A stretch of DNA of 64,000 bases from CAWKGC01 sp963849005 (GTDB taxonomy: Bacteria > Pseudomonadota > Gammaproteobacteria > Burkholderiales > Usitatibacteraceae), in NCBI GenBank assembly GCA_963849005.1, contig CAWKGC010000025.1, positions 62,001-126,000 on the forward strand, read 5' to 3'. The notes beneath the pieces were generated by a model, which made no database searches, had not been told where the DNA came from, and saw only the letters and a program-made list of their open reading frames with translations. Of this stretch, positions 57,671 to 64,000 are shown one piece after another. Made by a program: the position numbers and the translations under genes. Positions within the stretch are counted from its first letter, which is position 1, and the number at the start of each line of letters is the position of its first letter.

Positions 57671-59566
57671 GTGAAAACACTTCTTGCGCTGCTTGCCGCG
57701 CTGATCGTCTCCATGCCCGCCCTCGCCGACCCTCCGGGGCGCGTGGGCCGCATCGCATACCTTTCGGGCAACGTGTCCCTCTATGCCGATCCGCAGGACG
57801 ACTGGCAGCCGGCGGTGCCCAACTGGCCGGTGACGTCGCAAAACTCGCTCTGGACGGACACCGGCGCCCGCGCGGAAGTTCGCATCGGCGCCGTGAGCGT
57901 GCGCCTTGACGGCGGGACGCAGGCGGATTTCAGGCTGCTCGACGACGTCGCGCTGGATGTCTATCTGCCGCGCGGCTCTCTCGGCGTGCACCTGAGCCGC
58001 ATCGACCGCGGGGAACGCTACATCGTCTCCACGCCGGAAGCGCGCTTTTACCTTTCCTCGAACGGGCGCTACCGCATCGACGCCGACGTCGACATGGGCG
58101 AGTCGCGCATCACGGTCTTTGCGGGCAGCGCGCAGCTCGATACGCCGAACGGCAGGATCAACGTCGAACCGGGCAAGGCGCTGCGCATCAAGGTCGCGAA
58201 TGGCCAGGTGGATTTCCTTTCCGAGTACGCTGCCGCCACGCCGATGGACCAATGGGCCCTGGCGCGCGACGAGCAGTTCCGCGAGGCCGAGCGCGCGCTC
58301 GAGCAACGCCAGGTCTCGCCCGCGATGACCGGCTACGAGGACCTGAACGCCCACGGCGACTGGGCGCAGGAATCCGGGTACGGGACGGTCTGGTATCCGC
58401 GCGTCGATGCAGGCTGGGTGCCGTATCGCTACGGCCGCTGGGGCTATGTCCGGCCTTGGGGCTGGACCTGGATCGACGACGCGCCGTGGGGCTTCGCACC
58501 GTTCCACTACGGCCGTTGGGCGCAGGTGCGCGGCCGGTGGTGCTGGTATCCCGGCGTGTACACGGCGCGCCCGTACTACGCGCCGGCGCTCGTGAGCTGG
58601 TTCGGCGGCAGCGGCTGGGCCGTTTCGGCGACGGCCGGTCGCCCGGCGATCGGCTGGTCGCCGCTCGGCCCGCTCGACTACTACCGCCCCTGGTACGGGC
58701 ACAGCAACGTCTACGTGACCAACATCAACAACGTGACCTTCGTGAACAACGGACGCCCGGTGCGCCCGCTGCCGCAGCCCCTGCCCGCCGGGCAGCGCCC
58801 GGGCGCGACGGTGGTGCTGCAGGAACAGTTCGCGGGCCGCCCGGTCGGCAACGCTGCGTTGCGCGTCTCGGGCGAAGCCGTGGCCCGCGCGCCCGTGGTC
58901 GCCGGCAGCGCGATCCTTCCGCCCCCCGTCGCCATGACCAAGCCCGTGCGGGTGCAGCCGGCGAACGCTGCGCCCGTGTCGCCCGGACAGGCCGTGCAAC
59001 AAAGGCCGGTAGTCGTCGGCCAACCTGTTTCCCCGCAAGGGGCGCCCGTGCAGCGTCCTGCAGGCGTCACGCAGCCGGTGGGCAAGCCCGTCCAGGTTTC
59101 GCCCCAGGTCGAAGTGAAGCCGGTGGTGTCGGGAACGCCGGCCGCCGCGCCGGTGCCAACCGCTGCAAGTCCCGCTCAACCTGTCGGCAAGCCTGTTCGC
59201 GTAACGCCACAGGCCGAAGTGAAGCCGGTGGTGACGGGAACGCCGGCAGCCACGACTGCGCCGGCAGCCACACCTGCGCCGCCTGCCTACGTCAAGCCCG
59301 CGCGCGTGCCGCGCGAAGAACGCCAGGCGCAGCAGGGCGAGCCCGCGCGAACGGAAAAACCGGCGGCGAACCGCGAGCCCGCGCGCCAGCAGCCTCGCCC
59401 GGCTTCTGCGCAACCGCAGGCGCCTGAGCAGCAGCATCCCGTGCAACCCGGCGGCCCGGCCGTCGCGAAGCCACAGGCAGTCGAGAAAGTTCCCGCGAAG
59501 CCCAAGCCACCGGTGGTCGAGGGCGAGCCGGTCGCCAAGCCCGGCGCTGCCAGCCAGGCAAAGTAG
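57671..59566 (+). CDS. FecR/DUF6600 domain secreted protein
   Basis: Exported protein of 631 residues. Signal peptide LLALLAALIVSMPALA, then a FecR-like beta domain (GRVGRIAYLSGNVSLYADPQ, SLWTDTGARAEVRIG, FYLSSNGRYRIDADVD) and the Trp/Tyr-rich DUF6600 region (YGTVWYPRVDAGWVPYRYGR, WGYVRPWGWTWIDDAPWGFA, FHYGRWAQVRGRWCWYPG). From about residue 380 it is a long Pro/Ala/Val/Gln tail with repeats of QPVGKPV and EVKPVV, probably disordered. GTG start at 57671, with GGGAG 6 bases before. Role unknown; it stands alone on the plus strand. Confidence 0.85.
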   Translation: MKTLLALLAALIVSMPALADPPGRVGRIAYLSGNVSLYADPQDDWQPAVPNWPVTSQNSLWTDTGARAEVRIGAVSVRLDGGTQADFRLLDDVALDVYLPRGSLGVHLSRIDRGERYIVSTPEARFYLSSNGRYRIDADVDMGESRITVFAGSAQLDTPNGRINVEPGKALRIKVANGQVDFLSEYAAATPMDQWALARDEQFREAERALEQRQVSPAMTGYEDLNAHGDWAQESGYGTVWYPRVDAGWVPYRYGRWGYVRPWGWTWIDDAPWGFAPFHYGRWAQVRGRWCWYPGVYTARPYYAPALVSWFGGSGWAVSATAGRPAIGWSPLGPLDYYRPWYGHSNVYVTNINNVTFVNNGRPVRPLPQPLPAGQRPGATVVLQEQFAGRPVGNAALRVSGEAVARAPVVAGSAILPPPVAMTKPVRVQPANAAPVSPGQAVQQRPVVVGQPVSPQGAPVQRPAGVTQPVGKPVQVSPQVEVKPVVSGTPAAAPVPTAASPAQPVGKPVRVTPQAEVKPVVTGTPAATTAPAATPAPPAYVKPARVPREERQAQQGEPARTEKPAANREPARQQPRPASAQPQAPEQQHPVQPGGPAVAKPQAVEKVPAKPKPPVVEGEPVAKPGAASQAK

Positions 59567-59583
59567 CTCGCGCGGGGTGCGGG

Positions 59584-59793
59584 CTACTTGAGCCTGCGCC
59601 CGGTGAGGTCTTCCTCGATGTTGTCGCGATAGAAACTGCCGGGCGTCGCCGCGGAAGCGAAGCGCCGGTAGAGTTCCGGCGAAACGTTCGCGTACTCCCA
59701 GGTGCCGGTGGTGAGTTCCACCACCATCCTGCGGTTCTTCTCATCGTAGCCGATCGCCACTACCGGGCTGCGGTTGATGCGCTTCATTTCCAT
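59584..59793 (-). CDS. KTSC domain protein
   Basis: A 69-residue protein: MEMKRINRSPVVAIGYDEKN, then MVVELTTGTWEYANVSPELY, followed by SAATPGSFYRDNI. This is the whole KTSC domain, here with R-S-P in place of the K-T/S-S tripeptide. Short proteins of this type have no settled function. Its ATG overlaps the yceI stop (ATGA), and it is the last gene of the msrA-yceI group. Confidence 0.8.
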   Translation of the reverse strand: MEMKRINRSPVVAIGYDEKNRRMVVELTTGTWEYANVSPELYRRFASAATPGSFYRDNIEEDLTGRRLK

Positions 59794-60416
59794 CAGTTCA
59801 CTCCCCGCGGCTGCGCTTCCGGCTCGCGCCGCACCGCTTCGATCTGGACCCGCACCGTGACCTCGTCCGACACCCACGTCTGGTAGGCAGTCATGCCGAA
59901 GTCCGAGCGCTTGAACACCGCCGTCGCGTCCGCCCCGCAGCGATACTGCACGAGAAACGGCTTGCGCGTGCAGCCGAAACGCTCGACCGTCAGCAACACC
60001 GGGCGCTTCACGCCGAGGAACGTGAGTTCGCCTTGCGCCGTGCGCAGCGCCCCATTGTCGAATGCAAGGATGCTCGCCCGGAAGGTGACCATCGGGAAGC
60101 GCTCGGAATCGAGAAGGTCTTCGCCGCGCAGGATCGCATCGAGTTTCTCGTAGCCCGTGCTTACGGTGGCCGGATCGATGACCACATCGATGCGCCCGGT
60201 ACCGGTATCGGCATCGAGCACGATGGTGCCGGACTTCACGCCCAGCCGGCCGCGGTAGGTGGAGATGCCCAGGTGCACGACCTCGAAATGCGAGAAGGCG
60301 TGGGTGGTGTCGACGATGAACTCCTCGGGCGCCGCATGCGCGCCGGGGGCACATGCAAGCGCCCCCGCGCACGACAGCGCCGCGGCGAGGCGGCAGGGCC
60401 TACTTGCCGGCGGCAT
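59793..60416 (-). CDS. YceI family periplasmic protein
   Basis: Lipocalin-like periplasmic protein of 207 residues; relatives bind isoprenoid chains such as polyprenols or quinones. Signal peptide about 28 residues (AAALSCAGALACAPGAHA). Family marks: FIVDTTHAFSHFEVVHLGIS, GRIDVVIDPATVSTGYEKLD, FPMVTFRAS and TFLGVKRPVLLTVERF. A Cys pair (RFGCTRKPF, YRCGADA) is extra and may form a disulfide. The start lies 17 bp inside the end of msrA, so it is translationally coupled. Confidence 0.88.
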   Translation of the reverse strand: MPPASRPCRLAAALSCAGALACAPGAHAAPEEFIVDTTHAFSHFEVVHLGISTYRGRLGVKSGTIVLDADTGTGRIDVVIDPATVSTGYEKLDAILRGEDLLDSERFPMVTFRASILAFDNGALRTAQGELTFLGVKRPVLLTVERFGCTRKPFLVQYRCGADATAVFKRSDFGMTAYQTWVSDEVTVRVQIEAVRREPEAQPRGVN

Positions 60417-61005
60417 CGCCCCAGAGGTCCTTGAGCCGCCCGTCGCGCCCGCAGCCGTTGCGGTAGAACTTGTAGCGCACCGGGTTCTTCACGTAATAGT
60501 CCTGGTGGTAGTCCTCCGCGGCGGTGAATTCCGTCGCCGCGACGATCGGCGTGACGATGTCGGCCTTGAAGGGCTTCGATTTCACCAGCGCCGCCTTCGA
60601 GGCCTCGGCCTGCCTCTTCTGTTCTTCGCCGTGCGTGAAGATGGTCGTGCGGTACTGGCTGCCGACGTCGCAGAACTGCTGGTCCTTCACCGTCGGGTCG
60701 ACGTTGTGCCAGAACACCTCGAGCAGTTTCGCGTAGCCCACCTTCTTCGGATCGAAGACCACCTGCACGACCTCGGCGTGGCCGGTGCTGCCGGAGGACA
60801 CCTGCTGGTAGGTCGGGTTCTTCGTCTTCCCGCCCATGTAGCCCGAAGTGGTGGACACGACGCCGTCGAGCTTGTCGTAGGGCGGCTCCATGCACCAGAA
60901 GCAGCCTCCGGCAAAGGTGGCCACCTCGAAGCCGGGCGGGATGTCCGCGGCCGGGGCCGAAAGGACGGTGAAGGCGAAGGCGAGCGGGGCGAGGAGCTTT
61001 TTCAT
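60400..61005 (-). CDS. msrA: peptide-methionine (S)-S-oxide reductase, exported form
   Basis: Repairs oxidised methionine in proteins; 201 residues. An N-terminal signal (LLAPLAFAFTVLSAPAA) indicates a periplasmic location, unlike the usual cytosolic MsrA. Catalytic motif TFAGGCFWCMEPPYDKLDGV, then SGYMGGKTKNPTYQQV, HAEVVQVVFDP, FWHNVDPTVKDQQFCDVGSQ and YHQDYYVKNP. Recycling Cys candidates are in FCDVG and RNGCGRDG. ATG at 61005. First gene of the operon msrA-yceI-KTSC. Confidence 0.92.
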   Translation of the reverse strand: MKKLLAPLAFAFTVLSAPAADIPPGFEVATFAGGCFWCMEPPYDKLDGVVSTTSGYMGGKTKNPTYQQVSSGSTGHAEVVQVVFDPKKVGYAKLLEVFWHNVDPTVKDQQFCDVGSQYRTTIFTHGEEQKRQAEASKAALVKSKPFKADIVTPIVAATEFTAAEDYHQDYYVKNPVRYKFYRNGCGRDGRLKDLWGDAAGK

Positions 61006-61060
61006 GGTCGTTTTCGGTGATTTCCGGGGAGCGTGGTCAGTCGTGTGACCGCGATTGAGC

Positions 61061-61702
61061 TTACGGATTCCCTGCCCGAACGGTTTCAGCCGCCGGTCGC
61101 GCCGCGATTTGCCGGTCATGCCAGCGCGAGAGCAGCAGTTGCGCCACGATCGCGCCGCACATCGCCGTGAACATGTCCCACTGCGTGTCCCAAACGTCGC
61201 CCTGCGTGCCGAGGAAGGCTTCCGCCGCCCCGCCAGCGGCCAGCGCAGTCCACCATTCGATGAACTCGTAGAAGGCGCTGACGGCCATGCATACGCAGGT
61301 CACGAGGAAGAACAACCATCCTCCCCGTTTCAGGATGCCCTGGCGCAGCAGGATCTCGCGCGCCACCATCGCCGGGACGAAGCCCTGCGCGAAATGGCCG
61401 ACGCGGTCGAAATAATTGCGCGACAGGTCGAACTCGTCCTTGAGCCAGTTGAAGGCGGGCACTTCCGCATAAGTGTATTTTCCGCCCACCATCAGGATCA
61501 TCGCATGCACTGCGATGAGCACGATGACCAGGGGCGTGAAGCGCCAGCGCGGATACGCCGCCGCCAGCACCACGCCGGCAACGATGGCGGGCGAGACCTC
61601 GAGCAGCCAGGTGAGGCGATCCTTCGGGTTGGTGCCCGACCACGAGAGCACGACCGCCGCGAGCGCGAGCAAGGAAAGGTGCAGCTTCGCATCGCGGCTC
61701 AT
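61061..61702 (-). CDS. DUF2238 (YjdF-like) inner membrane protein
   Basis: Polytopic membrane protein of 213 residues with about five to six helices. Marks of DUF2238: GGKYTYAEVPAFNWLKDEFD, SRNYFDRVGHFAQGFVPAMV, REILLRQ, and CVCMAVSAFYEFIEWWTAL with GDVWDTQWDMFTAMCGA near the C-terminus. Function unknown. The ATG overlaps the stop of the ROK kinase gene by 4 bp. Confidence 0.88.
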   Translation of the reverse strand: MSRDAKLHLSLLALAAVVLSWSGTNPKDRLTWLLEVSPAIVAGVVLAAAYPRWRFTPLVIVLIAVHAMILMVGGKYTYAEVPAFNWLKDEFDLSRNYFDRVGHFAQGFVPAMVAREILLRQGILKRGGWLFFLVTCVCMAVSAFYEFIEWWTALAAGGAAEAFLGTQGDVWDTQWDMFTAMCGAIVAQLLLSRWHDRQIAARPAAETVRAGNP

Positions 61703-62619
61703 GACCGCTCCCAGAGCCAGGCGGCGCCGCGCGCGCCACCGGCATCGCCATGCCTGGGCGCCAGCAGGCGCGTGCGCACCTCGTCGGAAAAGACATCGCG
61801 CCCCCAGATCGCGGGCACCGTTTCGTAGAGCCGCGCGACATTCGAGAGCCCGCCGCCCAGAACGATGGCATCGGGATCGAGGATGTTGATCACGACGGCC
61901 AGCGATCGCGCGAGGCGTTCTTCATAGCGCCGGAGCGTTGCGTCGCACCCTGCATCCCCGGCGGCTGCGCGAGCCGCGATTTCGACCGCGGCAAGGCGCT
62001 CGCCGCCATGGCGCGCGTGGTCGGCCGCAAGCCCCGGGCCCGAAAGATACGTCTCGACGCAACCGCTGCGCCCGCAATAGCAGGGCGGCAGGGGCAGGTC
62101 GTCCGCGCGGGGCGAGGGCAGCGGATTGTGCCCCCACTCGCCGGCGATCGCGTTCGGCCCGCCCAGCAACCGGCCGCGGGCAACGATGCCGCCGCCCACC
62201 CCGGTGCCGAGGATCACGCCGAACACCACATCGCAGCCGGCGGCCGCGCCGTCGGTTGCTTCCGCGAGCGCAAAGCAGTCCGCATCGTTGGCGATCCTGA
62301 CTTCGCGGCCGAGCCGGCGCTCCAGGTCCTGGCGAAGCGGCCGGCCGTTCAGGCACGTGGAGTTGGCATTCTTGATCAGGCCGGACCCGGGCGAGGCCGC
62401 CCCGGGCGTCGCCACGCCGACCGAACCGCGCCGCCCCAGCTCGGACTCGCACCCGGCAACGAGCGCGCCAATGCATTCGACCACGGCCGCGTAATCGTTG
62501 CCCGGCGTCACTACGCGCTTGCGAAAGCGCACTTCGCCCTCGTCATCGAGCGCGATGATCTCGATCTTGCTGCCGCCCAGGTCGACGCCCAGGCGCGGGG
62601 CGCGCCGCAGCGGGTTCAC
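61699..62619 (-). CDS. ROK family sugar kinase
   Basis: Hexose kinase of 306 residues, probably fructokinase/glucokinase-like. Phosphate loop LGVDLGGSKIEIIAL, N-domain GVATPGAASPGSGLIKNANS, catalytic Asp in VRIANDADCFALAEA, second phosphate region VILGTGVGGGIVARGRLL, GEWGHNPLP and the zinc motif CYCGRSGCVETYLSG (CxCGxxGC). Start GTG at 62619 overlaps the GGDEF/EAL stop (GTGA). Sugar specificity cannot be told from motifs. Confidence 0.9.
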   Translation of the reverse strand: MNPLRRAPRLGVDLGGSKIEIIALDDEGEVRFRKRVVTPGNDYAAVVECIGALVAGCESELGRRGSVGVATPGAASPGSGLIKNANSTCLNGRPLRQDLERRLGREVRIANDADCFALAEATDGAAAGCDVVFGVILGTGVGGGIVARGRLLGGPNAIAGEWGHNPLPSPRADDLPLPPCYCGRSGCVETYLSGPGLAADHARHGGERLAAVEIAARAAAGDAGCDATLRRYEERLARSLAVVINILDPDAIVLGGGLSNVARLYETVPAIWGRDVFSDEVRTRLLAPRHGDAGGARGAAWLWERS

Positions 62620-64000
62620 GTCGCCGCGCGCACGAGTTCGGCAAAGTGCGCGGCACTCATCGGCCTGCCGAGAAAGTAGCCCTGCGCCTCGTCGCAACCG
62701 TGGTCGCGCACGAAATCGAGCTGCGCCTGGGTCTCCACGCCCTCGGCCACCACGCCGATCTTCAGGCTCCTGGCCAGCCCGATGATGCCGCGCGCGAGCG
62801 CCGCCTCGTTGGGATCGGTGGCGAGGTCGCGGACGAAGGACTTGTCGATCTTCACCTTGTCGATGGGAAGCCTGTGCAGGTAGGCCAGGCTCGAGTAGCC
62901 GGTGCCGAAGTCGTCGATCGCGAGGCGGAAACCGCGTTCCGAAAGCGCCTCGATCAGGCCGCTCGCCATCTCGACCTCGGTGAGCAGCACGCTCTCCGTG
63001 ACCTCGAGCTCGAGGTCCGCGGGCGTGAGGTTGTTGTGTTCCAGCGCGCGGGTGAGGATGTCCAGCAGGTTCTTCTGCCGGAACTGCAGTCCAGAGAGGT
63101 TCACGCGCAGCGGCAGGTGCGCCAGCCCCGCGCGGCGCCACGACCACATCTGGCCGCAGGCCTCGCGGATCACCCATTCGCCGATGTCGAGGATCAGGCC
63201 CGTCTCCTCGGCGATCGGGATGAAGCGCGCCGGCGGCACGATGCCCTGCTCGGGATGGCGCCACCGTATGAGCGCCTCGGCGCCGACCATCCGGTGCGCG
63301 CCAAGGGCGAAGACCGGCTGGTACTCGAGGTGGAACTCGCCCCGCGCCAGCGCGCGCTTCAGCCCGTTCTCCAGCATCAGCCGCTCGGAGATGCGCGCGT
63401 TCATGCTGTCGTCGAAGAAGCTGAAGCGGTTGCGGCCCATCGCCTTGGAGTGGTACATCGCCGCGTCGGCGCTGCGGATCAGAAGCGGCAGCTCGACGCC
63501 GTCGGCCGGGTACATGCTGATGCCGATCGAAGGCGTGACCAGCAGCTCGTAGCCGTCCACCTCGTAGGGCCGCGAGAGCTCGACGCCGACCTGCGTGGCG
63601 ATGCGCGCGGCGTGCGCGGGATCGCCGACGTCGGGAAGCAGGATGAGGAATTCGTCGCCGCCGTGGCGGCATACGGTGTCCGTGCCGCGCACCAGGTGGG
63701 TGAGGCGGGCCGCGATCAGCTTGAGCAGCTTGTCGCCCGTGGTGTGCCCGAGCGAATCGTTGACGGTCTTGAAGCGGTCGAGGTCGATGAACACCAGCGC
63801 CATGGCGGCGCCGGTGCGCGTGGCCGAGCGCTGCGCGAAGGCGAAGCGCGAGGCGAGCAGGTTGCGGTTCGGCAGCCCCGTGAGGAAGTCGTACTCGGCG
63901 AGTTCCTTGATCGTCTGCTCGTGAAGCTTGCGCTCGGTGACGTCGGTGCCCACGCCCCGGTAACCGGCGAAGGCGCCGGCCTCGTCGAAGATCGGCTCGC
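62616..64000 (-). CDS. PAS-GGDEF-EAL cyclic di-GMP protein (5' end beyond the window)
   Basis: Signal protein that makes and/or degrades cyclic di-GMP; about 461 C-terminal residues are visible. It enters the window in the end of a PAS/PAC segment (FAGYRGVGTDVTERKLHEQ). The GGDEF domain has DFLTGLPNRNLL, FIDLDRFKTVNDSLGH and an intact active site (CRHGGDEFLILLPD). The EAL domain has AEALIRWRHPEQG, LRVNLSG, ELEVTES, IDDFGTGYSSLAYL, KIDKSFVRDL and VVAEGVE, so both active sites look intact. No membrane helix in the part seen. Confidence 0.9.
   Translation of the reverse strand, partial: EPIFDEAGAFAGYRGVGTDVTERKLHEQTIKELAEYDFLTGLPNRNLLASRFAFAQRSATRTGAAMALVFIDLDRFKTVNDSLGHTTGDKLLKLIAARLTHLVRGTDTVCRHGGDEFLILLPDVGDPAHAARIATQVGVELSRPYEVDGYELLVTPSIGISMYPADGVELPLLIRSADAAMYHSKAMGRNRFSFFDDSMNARISERLMLENGLKRALARGEFHLEYQPVFALGAHRMVGAEALIRWRHPEQGIVPPARFIPIAEETGLILDIGEWVIREACGQMWSWRRAGLAHLPLRVNLSGLQFRQKNLLDILTRALEHNNLTPADLELEVTESVLLTEVEMASGLIEALSERGFRLAIDDFGTGYSSLAYLHRLPIDKVKIDKSFVRDLATDPNEAALARGIIGLARSLKIGVVAEGVETQAQLDFVRDHGCDEAQGYFLGRPMSAAHFAELVRAAT

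Overview
The window reads as one high-GC (strong G/C third-position preference), gene-dense chromosomal segment of a Gram-negative bacterium, most likely a betaproteobacterium. The basis is a complete type II secretion operon, an RND pump with a NodT-type outer membrane lipoprotein, a PhaM/PhaZ polyhydroxyalkanoate pair, a DUF6600 protein, and many genes overlapping at ATGA/GTGA junctions. No rRNA, tRNA, phage gene, transposase or CRISPR array was seen. Layout: (1) 0.07-7.3 kb, a minus-strand operon (outer membrane beta-barrel, small secreted protein, two paralogous arylsulfatases) divergent from a Crp/Fnr-type regulator. (2) 7.4-10.7 kb, a coupled minus-strand set xdhC-mocA-GST, then a lipoprotein hydrolase and a small membrane protein. 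(3) 11.1-18.4 kb, a tripartite RND efflux operon followed by a DUF1254 lipoprotein. (4) 18.6-21.2 kb, a Tat-exported two-subunit molybdenum hydroxylase; xdhC and mocA, 9 kb away, are the type of genes that mature such enzymes. (5) 21.6-26 kb, a 2OG-oxygenase-like protein, a DUF5648 secreted protein, an NTF2-like protein and a lone peptide-binding protein. (6) 26-37 kb, gspC-D-E-F-G-H-I-J-K-L-M-N, nearly all with 1-4 bp overlaps. (7) 37-41 kb, YheT-type hydrolase, phosphomannomutase, PhaM and intracellular PHB depolymerase. (8) 41-50 kb, mostly small single genes (proline iminopeptidase, DUF6279 lipoprotein, SDR, Nudix, MaiA, DUF924, MBL-fold) and a metal/copper group (CDF exporter, HMA protein, cupredoxin, SixA). 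(9) 50.5-57.4 kb, an S9 oligopeptidase, an MsbA-like ABC exporter and a 946-residue protein joining a winged-helix-like N-terminus, about 400 residues of coiled coil, one membrane segment and an AsmA-like domain. (10) 57.7-64 kb, a FecR/DUF6600 protein, the overlapping msrA-yceI-KTSC operon, DUF2238, a ROK kinase and a GGDEF/EAL protein running off the right edge. Two things stand out. First, a family of hairpin elements with the core GGGGTCAG...ATTTTCC occurs at about 18.4, 39.8, 43.1 and 50.2 kb. The arms differ between loci but match within a locus, and at two loci the inverted symmetry runs on into locus-specific flanks; one copy is a 36-bp tandem array that extends the 5' end of a lipoprotein gene in frame. 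Second, at least 20 apparent frameshifts interrupt conserved genes, about 15 of them in the first 9.6 kb. Sequencing or assembly error is the simplest explanation for most, so those products are annotated as if the frame were restored. Domain names come from recognising sequence motifs by eye; no database search was run.
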